DNA from: Ciona intestinalis | Taxonomy: Eukaryota; Chordata; Ascidiacea; Phlebobranchia; Cionidae | Length of the DNA stretch: 64,000 nucleotides | Direction of reading: 5' to 3' | NCBI RefSeq assembly: GCF_000224145.3 | Contig: NC_020166.2 | Location: 6,991,632 to 7,055,631, forward strand | In this document: positions 30,336 to 42,056 of the stretch, one piece after another | How positions within the stretch are numbered: the stretch's first letter is position 1 | Layout of the letters: every line of letters begins with the position of its first letter | Made by a program: the position numbers and the translations under genes | Notes under the pieces: generated by a model | Seen by the model: only the letters and a program-made list of their open reading frames with translations | The model's database searches: none | Told to the model about the DNA's origin: nothing

Positions 30336-33300
30336 ATGGAAATTCCCACGCCCGATTATACCCATGTTTCTGACTATAAAGACGTATATGAACCCGCAGA
30401 AGATACATTTTTATTGCTTGACGCATTGGAAAAGGAGAAAAGCTTTTTGGAGTCTGTAAGGTAAGTTACTTCAAGTTATAACTACAACATAAAAAAAGCC
30501 TACAGTATAACTAATGGTTACGTTATCCATCTCGCTCTACAACATATCTGTAGTCCCTAATGAGTTGTTCAAATTAACATTATATTATAACAAACCAGGC
30601 ACTATAAACAATCACCCACAAATTTACATATATGTGATAAGCGGAATCAAAGAGTATGAAATATTACACTAATGTTATGCTGTGGTTGCTATGCAAGTTA
30701 TTCCATTGCTTTCCCATGGTAGGACATTCCTCACTTTGTTTGCCTTGTCATGTAAGGACAAATTATTTAAATTTATTCAAAAAATTGTTTCCTTCCACAG
30801 ACCAACCATTACTGTTGAAGTTGGTTCTGGATCTGGTGTTGTTTCAGCTTTTGTTTCAAAGATATTGGGAAACTCTGCTCTATATTTGTGAGTTATTTGT
30901 GAGTTATATTTGTGAGTTATATTTGTGAATTGTAAGTAATGTTTCGAGTAGGGGGAACCATTTTTTAATGGTAGCCAGAGGACTGCTATTTTGCCTATAT
31001 GATCATGTCAGCTCCTTTGAGACCAATGTCAGCTAGAATAGTAATTAGATTATCGAGCAAATCAAACGAAACGGTAATCACGTACAAAACCNNNNNNNNN
31101 NNNNNNNNNNNNNNNNNNNNNNNNNNNNNNNNNNNNNNNNNGTAATTTGTTAGTTTTTTGGATTTAGAGGTTACGGGTTAAACGTAGGGGTTAGGGTTGG
31201 GTTAAGGGTTAGGACTTGGGGTTTTCCCTAACATAAAACAGTGCGAAAAACACGATTATAACATGCTGTAACGTACGTAATATGTCACTACTGTGACGTA
31301 ACATATCGCTAATGTGACGTAATAAATCGTTAACCTTACGCAAGTCAGGCGAATTACGGTGACGCAGCACGTTTTCGCGCAGTTTCAAAGTTAATTTTCG
31401 ACACGAACGCCCGAGTTTTTTCAAAAAAAAATTATACAGCGGGTATCAGGGAGACGTAAAGTACATTTTGAGACCAAAATTTTCACTGGTCACCAGCGAC
31501 AGGATTACCTAAACAATCACCCACAAATTTACATATATGTGATAAGCGGAATCAAAGAGTATGAAATATTACACTAATGTTATGCTGTGGTTGCTATGCA
31601 AGTTATTCCATTGCTTTCCCATGGTAGGACATTCCTCACTTTGTTTGCCTTGTCATGTAAGGACAAATTATTTAAATTTATTCAAAAAATTGTTTCCTTC
31701 CACAGACCAACCATTACTGTTGAAGTTGGTTCTGGATCTGGTGTTGTTTCAGCTTTTGTTTCAAAGATATTGGGAAACTCTGCTCTATATTTGTAAGTTA
31801 AAGTAATGTTTCGAGTAGGGGTAACCATTTTTTAATGGTAGCCAGAGGACTGCTATTCTGCCTATATGATCATGTCAGCTCCTTTAAGACCAATGTCAGC
31901 TAGAGTAGTAATTAGATTATTGAGCATATCAAGCGAAACGTTTTTTCACGTACAAAACCCTCTTGTAATTTTACATTTAGAGAGCACCACCTCGCGGAAT
32001 ACAAGATATGTCTGTAAATGACCAATCAAAAAGTTAAAAGCAAGAGTTACAGGAATAATTTCAATTTAGAGTAGCAGTTTACTAGTTTTATTAATTTATT
32101 ACATTAACAATATATTAAACAAAAGTATAACTTATGCCTTTGCTTACTAATTAAGTGTCCTTTACCAGTTGTACAGATCGCAACCACAGAGCTGCTTTAT
32201 GTTCAAACGAAACATTTAAAGTGAACAAAGCAAATGTGAATGTAGTTGTTACAGATTTGGTTAGTCTTTATAATTTTATAATTTTCAAGTTTTTGTCTTT
32301 TTTTTAACTGTTTTTTTGATCATTTAATTTTTATCCTTATTTGCATGTGAGTGTAAATTGGAGCACCTTTATTGTCAGTAAAGTTTACACCTGTTTTACA
32401 ATCCTATGATGCCCAGCAAATAACCTGTTTTAAAATTATTTAATGTTAAGTTGTTAACTCATCTTAATTAATGTGTTTTCTATTCCCACCAACAAAATAC
32501 ATTGCACCAAAATATGGTTTTTCCCAGCCTAATTTTTCGCTGTGTTATTATACAATATTTACAAAAATAAACCTTTGCAACTCAGGTCAGTGGTTTGTTG
32601 CCAAAACTGAAGAACAGTGTTGACCTTCTGATTTTCAACCCCCCATATGTGGTCACTCCATCGGATGAAATAAAAGGATCTGGCATCACTGCTTCGTGGG
32701 CAGGTGGAATGCATGGAAGGGAAGTAATGGACAAATTTTTTCAACTTGTTCCAACTCTGTTATCTGACAAGTAAGAATTTTTAAAAGAATATTCCCAGAG
32801 AATAAATAAATTTCTGATCCACTTTTTGGCAAAATGTTTAAATAATTTTTTTATTTAAAACTGTAATCTAAATATTTTTGTTGTGTTTAAGTTTAACGGT
32901 AGCAATAGAAGCTGTAGCTCAATGGTTGTAACAGTAGCTTATGTAAGGCTTAATCATGAGTATAAGGATTAGACTTAGGCATCAGATGAATATTTATAAA
33001 CATTGTGTATAAACTGTGTTTTTTTTTTAAAGTTCTGATTAAACAAAAGTGTTGTTTTTTTCTAAATTTCTAGCCTTATTAATTGCCCAATGTAATAGTA
33101 ATAATATTTATAAACTTCATATTTTAAGAACAACAACATTGCTAATTTAAAAACAACTTCTTGCTTCATTTTTTCTATATATATATACTTTTTAGGGATA
33201 ATGGGCCAACTCTTCATACATGTGCCTTGGTGTGTTATATACTGCATGCGCATGGCCTCACCCATATACAACAAAATAACTATACACGCTCTTGAAACAA

Positions 33301-33482
33301 AGTTTTCTATGTTTAGGGGTGTGTTGTACTTGGTTGTGATCAAGGAGAATAAACCAGATGAGATCAAGGCATTGTTTTCAAATATGGGATTTCTATGTGA
33401 TGTTGTTATGACTAGAAGATCTGGACCAGAGTTTTTGATGATATTGAAATTTACCCGAAAGGTAAGAACTACTTTACCTTAA
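30336..33482 (+). CDS. N6AMT1: Glutamine/lysine N-methyltransferase N6AMT1 (HEMK2)
   Basis: Exons 30336-30460, 30801-30887 (or its copy 31706-31792), 32169-32259, 32586-32770 and 33317-33482 join in phase to 217 residues (human 214). With TRMT112 this SAM-dependent enzyme methylates the GGQ glutamine of eRF1 and histone H4 Lys12. Visible are DVYEPAEDTFLLLDALE, SAM motif I VEVGSGSGVVSAF, CTDRNHRAALCS, the catalytic NPPYVVTP, AWAGGMHGREVMDKFFQLVP, LYLVVIKENKPDEI and the C-terminal LKFTRKVRTTLP. The start follows a pyrimidine-rich acceptor-like TTTTTTATGTTAG, which may be an intron end or a spliced-leader site. The last exon contains a GTAAGA donor just before its stop (KFTRK|V), so a further small exon is possible. 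Exon 2 occurs twice (see repeat). Confidence 0.95.
31092..31141. other. Assembly gap (50 N)
   Basis: A run of 50 N between the two copies of N6AMT1 exon 2. Confidence 1.
31183..31222 (+). repeat. Degenerate telomere-like GGTTAGG repeats
   Basis: GGGGTTAGGGTTGGGTTAAG followed by GGTTAGG resembles decayed TTAGGG repeats beside the gap in the N6AMT1 locus. Just after it, GTGACGTAA(C/T) units recur at about 20-base spacing (31290-31330). Confidence 0.5.
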
Positions 33483-34770
33483 TCCCTGGGCCCTGAATAT
33501 TTATTGGAATACTAGTGTAGATGTTTTCACATTATAAAATAGAATTGTTCTTGATTTTGGGTGGTGATTTTGACCCAAACAGCTAAATTCTGAGTTCTGA
33601 CAACATATGTTTAGTTTTTTTATCCCAGGGATTACTAAAGATAAAATGTCCTTTAAAAAAGTGGTATTATAAAGGTGTATAACTGTTCTTCAATGCAAAA
33701 AATGCTTAAGAAGTCCCTAGCTATTATGTGTAACAAAATGTCTGTTTCATGACTGTTTTAGATTAGTTTTGATACGTTTGATAAGGGGTTTAGCAAAAAA
33801 TCTGCAATGGTCAATAAATGTTAGAAGTGTAAAGCATTGACAACACAATTGAAACAACTTAAGCTTTTATATTTTACTAAAACCTACACATTAAAATACA
33901 TAACAGTCTCTATGCACTACAAACAAGCAACACTGTATTTCTATTTTCTAACAGACATTAAAGGTCAAGAACATTAAACTTCCAAATAAATATTATACAA
34001 CATAGATAAGGTATTAAAACAATGGAAGTCTTTTATATTTTACTAAAATTATTTTTTTCACGTAATACAGATGTAAGGAAGTGTTTCTGCACTCCAGACA
34101 AAACGCGGTTTCAATTAAATTTAGATTAATTATATCATACAATATCAGTTCCTATATTTTGCTTGGCAACAACAGCGGCAGAATTCTTTTATGATAAAAC
34201 AATGATCCATTGTTGAAACGACCTTCTCACTGTTTCTTCATTGATGTATCAATGACATAACAATAGGGTAATGTTACAACACAATGGTTTGATTATGATG
34301 AACATCCATCAGTGTAAGGTTTAATTATTATTGACTTGTTACCCATTGTGTATGCTGGCCATTTAAACTGGTGTGTTTGTTGGCTCTGTAAATAAAACTT
34401 GTGGTTGGCATAATTTGGTTTCATATACTTAGATTGTTTGAATATGACTGTGTATGATTGATTTTTGTGACAGATTGATTAAAACTAAGATAGGTGATTT
34501 AATCAGGTGTAAAGGGATAGATCTATAAATGTACTTAAAAGTCAGGTTTGAAATTAAAGAAAAAAAAAACTGCATTTAAATTTTTTTTAAATGGTTTATT
34601 TTTGCAGTTTAAATTAAAGTGCTTTAGTTGGTAATTTTTTTTTGTTATAGTTTGCGAAATCAACCAGATTAAAAAATATTGGAATTTATTATGCGTTGAC
34701 TTTCTAAAAGGAATTTATTTTTGGTTGTATGTAGTTTATTAGAATTCTAGTTTAAATAAATTGTGTAATA
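33483..34770. other. Intergenic, N6AMT1 to the 148-aa gene
   Basis: N6AMT1 3' UTR and upstream flank of the next gene; AT-rich with long A and T runs. No exon recognised. Confidence 0.5.
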
Positions 34771-36528
34771 ATGGCTGGTATTGCTGATGCTATTAAACTG
34801 AGGGAATTCACAAACAGACATCCTCAATTTACTGTTAATGATGTTGGGAGAATGAGGTTGTAATAACAACTTCTATATTTAGTAATTTTGTTCACTAGTT
34901 TATTAAATTATAACCGTATAGATATAACAAAGATATGCAGGCTAACTAAGGTCCTATTAAAAAATTCTTTGATTTTGCAACTTGGTGTTCGAAAAAATTT
35001 ACCCAACACATATTTCTACTACATATTTATTTATCACTATGTGACTGCATAACAACTTCAAAGCAAGTCACTGATGAGTGTTCAAATTACCAGCCATTCA
35101 AAAATAAATAATCACCCACAAAGTAACATACTTGGTAACTGGTAAGCTGGCACTAAGTGTATGAAACAGAAGTTACAGAACACCCATGTTATACGACTGT
35201 CGTTTTCCCTGGAACGAAAACAGGCAATGTTTACAATTGAAAATGGAAAAGTAAAATGAATCATTACATCACAGAGCACCAATAACAGGACAGACAACTC
35301 CGGGTCTTTATGTTTGTCAAGTGGGAAGAATTCATCCTGATGACCCAAGTAAACCGTGAGTTGTTTTAATTATATTGTTTCTATTCTAGCGGGTAAGATC
35401 GTGCAGCGTAACAACACCCCAGGGTGTCAGATTTTAATGTCTGTCATTTTCTTAAAGATAGGCGATATTGGTAATGGATGGGCGACCTTTTATTTAGGTT
35501 TACCGCGCAACTTTTAATTAAACCATAAAAAATTATTGAATGATTTAATGGATGAAAGAGTGTAACTGATTTGTGTGGCGGGCAACGGCAGTCATTATAA
35601 CCTTTTTTCTGTTTGTTCTATTTCACACACCTGCTTAAGAGTTACCTGTGTAACTTTGTGGGTGAACAAATCTTATGCCCGTCCGTTGTGTTACTTCAAG
35701 TATATCACAAAAGCTGCCTGTATGTAATGCTACAGGTGTTTTTTATAATGTAATTGCGCTGTAAGCTATTTAAACTTTTCCTCGAGAAATGCCTAGGCAA
35801 GATTAAGAATTTGACCTTTTTTAATTTTCTTTAAATTTTGTACAATCGCCCTCAGTTTTCAGCCATTGTTGCCTTCCCTGTACTTACCAATTCATCAAAA
35901 TAATATTCAGGATTTCCAACATAAAATATGACTTATCGTTTCCCACAATGGATGAAATTGAACCTGTTCAAGTTGGGCCTTGGAATCGATTCGAAACAAC
36001 ATATGGTTTAAATTTTCCAGATAGCCAAGGTAACTTTACTCATTTTTTTCATAAATTTTCAGTAAAGCATAAAGAAACTTTATTTTAATGTGAAATATAT
36101 GTTTTTTTAATTATTTTTTTTAATCTTAAACACTTGATTGTGTTGTAAACGTGTTTTCGGTACAGAAAAAAGCAAGAAAATAATCATGGCCCGTGCCCAC
36201 ACTAAGGAGTTTATGTCATTTTGTTTAAAAAACCTTGATATAAATAGATAACTTTTTGACTAGATAAAACACATAAAATTCAAAAATTAACATATCACAA
36301 ACATTTTAAAACAAATATTAATCATTTTTCCTATATAAAATCTTTATAACAACATCTTTACATCTAGGTCCGATAGACAGACGTTATACTCCAACATCAC
36401 ACAAAGCTCCTCTTCCTCCTGGAGCAAAGTCTCCTCCATCTTTAGAATCTATTAATCCTCTCATCTCTCATTCGATGCTGATCTCAAACAACAGCAGAGA
36501 CTGGAACAAAATTTCGGAAAAAAAATAA
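34771..36528 (+). CDS. Unrecognised four-exon gene, 148-aa proline-rich protein
   Basis: Exons 34771-34856, 35275-35355, 35911-36029 and 36368-36528 join in frame from ATG to TAA. The middle junction uses a perfect GTGAGT donor at 35356; nearer GT choices give stops. The first donor (GTTGTA) is weak. The predicted protein starts MAGIADAIKLREFTNRHPQF, has GLYVCQVGRIHPDDPSKP, VQVGPWNRFETTYGLNFP, and a Pro-rich RRYTPTSHKAPLPPG, and ends in NNSRDWNKISEKK. It has no signal peptide, membrane segment or known catalytic motif. Small, proline-rich, tryptophan-containing proteins of this look are common among ciliary or sperm microtubule inner proteins, but that is only an impression. Phase agreement across four exons makes a real gene likely. 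Confidence 0.72.
35100..35213 (+). repeat. SINE tail fragment
   Basis: AATAATCACCCACAAAGTAA, AACTGGTAAGCTGGCACTAA, GTGTATGAAACAG and CGACTGTCGTTTTCC; intron 1 of the 148-aa gene, about 60 bases before exon 2. Confidence 0.75.
35545..35680 (-). repeat. SINE tail fragment
   Basis: The reverse complement reads CACAAAGTTACACAGGTAAC, then GGTGTGTGAAATAG and GGTTATAATGACTGCCGTTG; intron 2 of the 148-aa gene. Confidence 0.7.
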
Positions 36529-37715
36529 AAAAAAACTTATATTTATTAAGTTTCTTTTTTTTAGTATTTTAGTTTCACATGAAAACTTATGCAATGCATG
36601 TAATCCGCATTATCTGCATGACAAATGCGACGATGAGGAATACCTCACTAACATAAAACTAACTTTCAAATCTATAATTTATAAACTTTCCACAAAACAA
36701 TTATATTGAATTTGTAAAGTAAAAGTTTTTAAACAACATATTTTCAGAGAAAAAAATGACTTTTAAATAAAATAAAACTAATCACTTTTTAAGCACATAA
36801 TATAAGACCAAGCACGATTTTAAAAACAGAATTTCTTCACTTACTTTTCCAAAAACAAACTGTAAATGTTGTTGTTGAAGATTCAAGAAACTTCTATTTC
36901 TGGAATTTTTTATAGGGAGGGCAGCTGGAACAAATAGTATTTTTTAAATTGGAGTAAATTTACCCCTTGGGGGTGAAATATCTTTGTATTTAAAGGGTAA
37001 TAAGCTACCAATCAAAATCCACATCAGTTGACGGGGCAGAAATAATGTGCCGATCGGAGTACTTTACCAGACATTGAACAAATCGTTGCTAAAAGCTAGC
37101 ACTTCTTTCGCATTAAATATAATTATTGTAATTTGTTGTTTTTGCTTTTTAAAAAATGAGGGCCATGTTACATATTGGGTCTGATAGAAACTCGACTAAA
37201 AGGGTAAAGCATAGAAAAAAGTTTAAGAACCACTGCTATAAAACGACATCATTTACATTGATGCAGTAGTAATAAGCAATTTACTATTAAGTCCCATTTA
37301 TTAAAACATTCTTTTCTTATATATAATATAAATCCTCAATCGTTTTTTGAAACTTTATTTTATACAATATTGTGATGTCATACGACGATGATTTTCCAAA
37401 AACACAGGTAAGTTGGTGCGCAAATCACAGATGAAATGTTGCAAAAATCGAGTACATGCATTATTCGTAGTTGAACAATAAACAACAATCGATTTACAAT
37501 GTAAAACTTAGCCTTTTAAATATTCTTATTTTAACACTCATAGAAGCGAGGCATACAAAGCATTCAGATCGTCTTTGTTGTTTTTTCACTAATGGTGCGT
37601 TTATCTTAATTCTCCATATGGTACTCTAATTTTTCGGATCTGTTCTTTACACTGGAACTATTCTTTACAAAGAGAATGTTTCGTATCAGTATCACGGATA
37701 ACTTGTACCAAAGAA
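36529..37715. other. Convergent intergenic space
   Basis: Lies between the 3' ends of the 148-aa gene (+) and the secreted-protein gene (-). AT-rich; no exon or repeat recognised. Confidence 0.5.
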
Positions 37716-40147
37716 TCAGTTACGACATCTCGGTACTACCATCTGGATACCTTCCATGCGATTCTCATCTTTTGTGTAAAACACAGTCAATCGACCGCCT
37801 CTTGGAAACCACCCTAGTGGAAAACATAAGTTATACTACTGGTAAAATGGAACAGTGTTAGCACCCAAATACCGCATTTTCTGATCGTGTTTTACCATTT
37901 AACAAAGAATTTTTAAATTCGTAAGGATATGCGGTGAGGTACGGTAAATGTGTTTTGCTTATTAATTAAGAAACAGTAAAAAATCAAATTAAACATGTCT
38001 CATCTTACCCCGCCATTCTATACACAGTTTAAAAATATGATGACGTAGCAACTTACGTGGTATTGATATTTCGGACCATTTCACAGAACCATGGTCAGCA
38101 GAGTTAGTTGGTCGTTTCCGATGCGATACTGGTACTATGTCGACCCACGCAAATCTAACTCGGCTATTTTCTGTAACACAGTCCTCGAATTGAATGTACG
38201 CCGACCTGGAAATTATAAGTTGAAATTTTTTAAATTGGCCAAATTCAGCATTATCAATTTTTTTACAATAAGATGTTTGCAACAAAGTGTTGTAAAAGTT
38301 GCAACTGTTGTAAAAGTTTTGTAAAGCATACGCGGGACTAAGGTTTTTTGTATAATATTGGTGGTACATATAGTAGAATGGGGTAAGATGGTACATGTTT
38401 TCTTATTTCCTTGTCCTAATTGGTAGTGATAAAGAATATTAACAAAACCATATAACAGTAGCCTCTTGATTCTACATTTTAATTATTAACAGCACGAGTA
38501 GAAAATATATAATGATTCGGGATAGACGGGGTCCGCTTTTTTAACAAAAGAATTTTTATGTGCTAATTTTTTATACAGGAATTTTCATTTTTTGTGTACT
38601 TACCATTAACTAACGGAAACATGAGAATTTTTTTAACACAATATTTTTTTTTTTTTTATTTATTTATATATCCCGAGGTTTTCATTTTCACGTATTTTTC
38701 TGTTTTTCGTATGCCTACGGATAGAAAATATTTTTATTTTTATGTATTTTGTTCAGATTCGATCCATGTTTTGTTTGCGTATTTTTCATGCTTTGTTCCT
38801 TTTTTGCCACGTTTTTCATTGTTTAAATAAAAAGTATTGTGTCTACCCCTTTACAGTGGCGACACGCTATAATGTAATGATACTTCGCATGTACATTATC
38901 TGATACCTTTAACTTAAAAAGTCATGAAGCGTGGACCAAAGGTTTTATAGTACTAGTAACAAATAAAATATAACTATCAAAAAATGACGTAGCCACGATG
39001 ACGGGATTACGTCTGGTATTGAGAAAGTTTCATTCTGAGTAATTCACCAATATTACTCTGCAAGCTTTATGTAATATTTTTTTGTGTGCTAATCGAAAAG
39101 TTAATATTTTAAAATAAAAACTTACACAAAATATATTGTGTATGCTTAATTTCTTTTGTGCCGTTATAATAACATCATGTGTGGTTACAAACACAATTTT
39201 ACAATCTAACGGCCAAGTGAACAATTGACAATTATAGTTATATTAATTTCATAACCTCAACAAACTATGAAAGTTTGCAAAGTGTTTTTAAAGTAAACGA
39301 TTCCCAGATTATGTCTGTGTATCTCAACTGACTTACAATTATTTTGACTTTAAACTAGAATTTACACGACGTAAAGAATTGCCTTGATCAAGTATTTACC
39401 TAAGCCCTGTAACATATAATACACTTTCAAAGACATGGAACTTCGTGTACATAACTGTGTTTATGATAGTGGTTTTTTCGTAAGCGTTTTAACATTATGT
39501 CGATTTCTCACAACATCAATCGCAAGAACCCGATCATAAACGCCTTCAATATGCCACGTATAAGATATGCCACGTATAAAATTTATATAAGTTTTAGTGT
39601 TTTATAAACATTTCCTGCATTTTTTTGTATTTCAAATACCGTTTAGTTATTGTATAGTAGGATGGGACCACATATGGGACACATTTTCGTTCTATTTTTC
39701 TCGTCCTTTTTGGTAGTAAACAAAAAAAAATATTTAAAGATTTATAAAACTGTATCCTCACGACTTTCATAGGCAGTTTTTAATTGTTTGAAACACGATC
39801 AGGATATTTGGGTATTGTGTAATAAAGTGTCCCGTCTCCCCCACTGAAGTGTCCCGTCTCTCCACACCCTATACTATATATACTCAAAATAAATTCTCGA
39901 AGTATATAAAATAGACAAACGTTTAAACTTATTATGTAACCTTATGTTTACATTGACTAATCCATCTACCCTTAACTTTCAACAAATAAAGCAACATTCA
40001 GGCACACAGCAACAAATACTTATTCTACCTCGATCCATCATCTAAGCAAGCGGTCATCGGGTAAAAAGCCACTGAACAGTTGCTAGCAGCACACGAAGTC
40101 CAGACCACGCAGCAAAGAGTTGCGAGCAATAATTTAATTTCAGCCAT
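37716..40147 (-). CDS. Unrecognised secreted protein, 121 aa, three exons
   Basis: Minus-strand exons 40147-40029, 38205-38057 and 37813-37716 (stop TGA) join in phase at both junctions (AG|G, C|GG). Exon 2 has strong sites (TTATAATTTCCAG; GTAAGTTGC) and exon 3 follows TATGTTTTCCACTAG. Exon 1 encodes a clear signal peptide, MAEIKLLLATLCCVVWTSCA, with cleavage likely near residue 21. The mature protein of about 100 residues has four cysteines (24, 34, 49, 119), enough for two disulfides, and a sequon at Asn23. It alternates hydrophobic and polar residues (AYIQFEDC, VRFAWVDIVPV, RLTVFYTK, IQMVVPRC), suggesting a beta-sandwich. No family was recognised; a small CUB-like or effector-type domain is conceivable. 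A MITE end lies in intron 2 and two copies in intron 1. Confidence 0.75.
37993..38023. repeat. MITE family A right-end fragment
   Basis: ACATGTCTCATCTTACCCCG followed by CCATTCTATAC, the right terminus only, in intron 2 of the secreted-protein gene. Confidence 0.7.
38367..38480 (-). repeat. TIR element (MITE family A), truncated
   Basis: The left end, CATATAGTAGAATGGGGTAA, and about 110 bases of A-reverse interior remain; the other end is lost. Intron 1 of the secreted-protein gene. Confidence 0.8.
39653..39880 (-). repeat. TIR element (MITE family A)
   Basis: A-reverse copy, from TATAGTAGGATGGGACCACA to TCCACACCCTATACTATATA; the right end carries an extra GTGTCCCGTCTCCCCCACTG-type repeat. 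Intron 1 of the secreted-protein gene. Confidence 0.88.
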
Positions 40148-40529
40148 CTAATTATTCTAATATATACGTAAAGCTTGATGAATGCGTTCTGGCAAATTGA
40201 TCAAAGCGAGTGAGCTACGGGAAATATTGACGCTTTCGTTAAAACGCCAGGGGCTAAGCGGACCTGTATAGCAAAGCTGTTATTAAATGACGTAAACAAC
40301 TACACCCCAGGTGGCGTAATCAAGTTATATTTGGAGTTAAGGTCTAATGTGTATTATGGGTGTGTTTTTTTATGTTAAATGGGAAACAGGATCGTTATAA
40401 TAGTGACTCATTTTCGTGGCCACCGAGGTTATACCAACAAGCCACTTCTCCCTCTCGTAACAAACTATATACTTTGAATATACAATAACGAGCAAGTACA
40501 ACGTGTGTGTTTCTGATATGGCATAACAC

Positions 40530-40722
40530 ATATAGTAGAATGGGGGGAGGACGGGACACCTTTAGCACACAATGTCTAAATATCCTGATTGTTTTTTTTT
40601 AAATATAACTAATAACGGTCTATGGAAGCCGTGAGGCGATTTTATATTTTTCGAATGTTCTTGTTTACTACCAAGTGGGACGAGAAAATAGAATGAAACG
40701 GTGTACCATTTCCCCCTACTAC
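40530..40722 (+). repeat. TIR element (MITE family A)
   Basis: A-forward copy; starts CATATAGTAGAATGGGGGGA and ends CCATTTCCCCCTACTACATG. Confidence 0.88.
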
Positions 40723-41414
40723 ATGTATTAGAATTAGTATATCCGTGTCAAACATGTATTAGTATATTCGTATCTAATTAAGTAGTATATTACATTCGGG
40801 GCTTTTTCATAACCTAATCTTTACTGGTTTCACTTCCCCAAACCAAACTAACACATGCCATAACGCAGTAATATTCTGTATGCAAGATAACTACACGCCT
40901 ACGCATTTAACGTTGTACCAATACTCGAATCACTTCAACCACAAAGTTTAACAATCGAAACTATCGGGGATTTCCGCACTACAAATAACAACGAAGGAAG
41001 TCTGGGAATTTACTGGAGGGTAAAATTTACCCCAAAGTTTCGATCACGACATTTAAGACAACTTTTTCACAAAAAAATGTATTTACTTCAATACAAAAGT
41101 TAAAAAATAATAAAAACGTGTTACAGAGAAATCATTTGGATGTTAACGTTTTTGGATTTGGCACCAAAATGAACGGTTTGTACATATAATGTGTATAGGT
41201 GTCAAATTAAGGCAGTTTGGTATATATATTGATTCGGCATAATAAATAATAAAACGGTCGATTATCTAAAAAATGTTTGCCTAAAGAACAATTTGTTTGC
41301 AATACCAGCTGATCTTATTAGATACAAAAAGAAATTTATCCCGCTGTTTCAATTTCATTGTGCGGTCTTTTTAGTATTTTGCATTAAAAGTGAAAAACAA
41401 CTTATATATTACAT

Positions 41415-41612
41415 ACAGTAGTGTGGGGGAAGATGGGACACCTTTAACACATAATTTCCAAAATCCCAATCGTGTTTTAAACAATTAACAACGGTCTATG
41501 GAAGTCGTGAAGATATGGTTTTATAATTCTTTGAATGTTCTTCGTTTACTACCAAATTTGACGAGAAAATAGATTGAAAAGATGTCCCATCTTCCCCCAC
41601 CCTACTATATAT
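41415..41612 (+). repeat. TIR element (MITE family A)
   Basis: A-forward, one of the best-preserved copies: CAGTAGTGTGGGGGAAGATG to TTCCCCCACCCTACTATATA. Confidence 0.92.
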
Positions 41613-41841
41613 AATTTAGCTGTGGGTCTTAAAGACCCGCGTGTGTGTCATGGATTTTAATTGGCAAGTTTTAAGCTGTACAAGTAAAAGTTTTAACTCA
41701 AGCACTTGAAGGTCGTTGAAACTGACATGCAATTTAAACAAATCTTTTTTTTAAAGTTCCATATGTGCTAACTGGTAAGCGGACACGTATAAAATAGAAC
41801 ACTTTTAAAGTTGCCCTGCCAGGATAAAATAAGTAGCATTC

Positions 41842-42040
41842 ATATAGTATTGTGGGGATAGATGGGACACCTTCAGCACATTATATCCAAATATTCTGAC
41901 AGTGGTTAAATCAATTAACAACGGTTTATGAGAGTCGTGAGGTGACGGTTTCATATCCTTGAATTTTCTTTTATTTACTTTCAAATGAGACAAGAAAATA
42001 GAACGAACAGGTGTCCCATCTTCCCCCGCCCTACTATATT
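41842..42040 (+). repeat. TIR element (MITE family A)
   Basis: A-forward copy ending CTTCCCCCGCCCTACTATAT, 17 bases from the nucleotidyltransferase stop codon, so it probably lies in that gene's 3' UTR. Confidence 0.92.
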
Positions 42041-42056
42041 TATCATTCTAGATTAT

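Larger units (their letters stand above)
30607..31967. repeat. N6AMT1: Duplicated block carrying N6AMT1 exon 2 on both sides of a gap
   Basis: About 480 bases (30607-31091) recur at 31512-31967. The exon and its acceptor are identical. Downstream the copies differ by scattered substitutions and by a run of TGTGAGTTAT units present only in copy one. That is what two alleles of a highly polymorphic animal look like. Exon 2 is 87 bases, so including both would stay in frame but double SAM motif I. Confidence 0.9.
40148..42056. other. Space between the nucleotidyltransferase and the secreted-protein gene
   Basis: Three full MITE copies (40.53, 41.42, 41.84 kb), the secreted-protein promoter and the nucleotidyltransferase 3' flank. 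No exon recognised. Confidence 0.55.
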
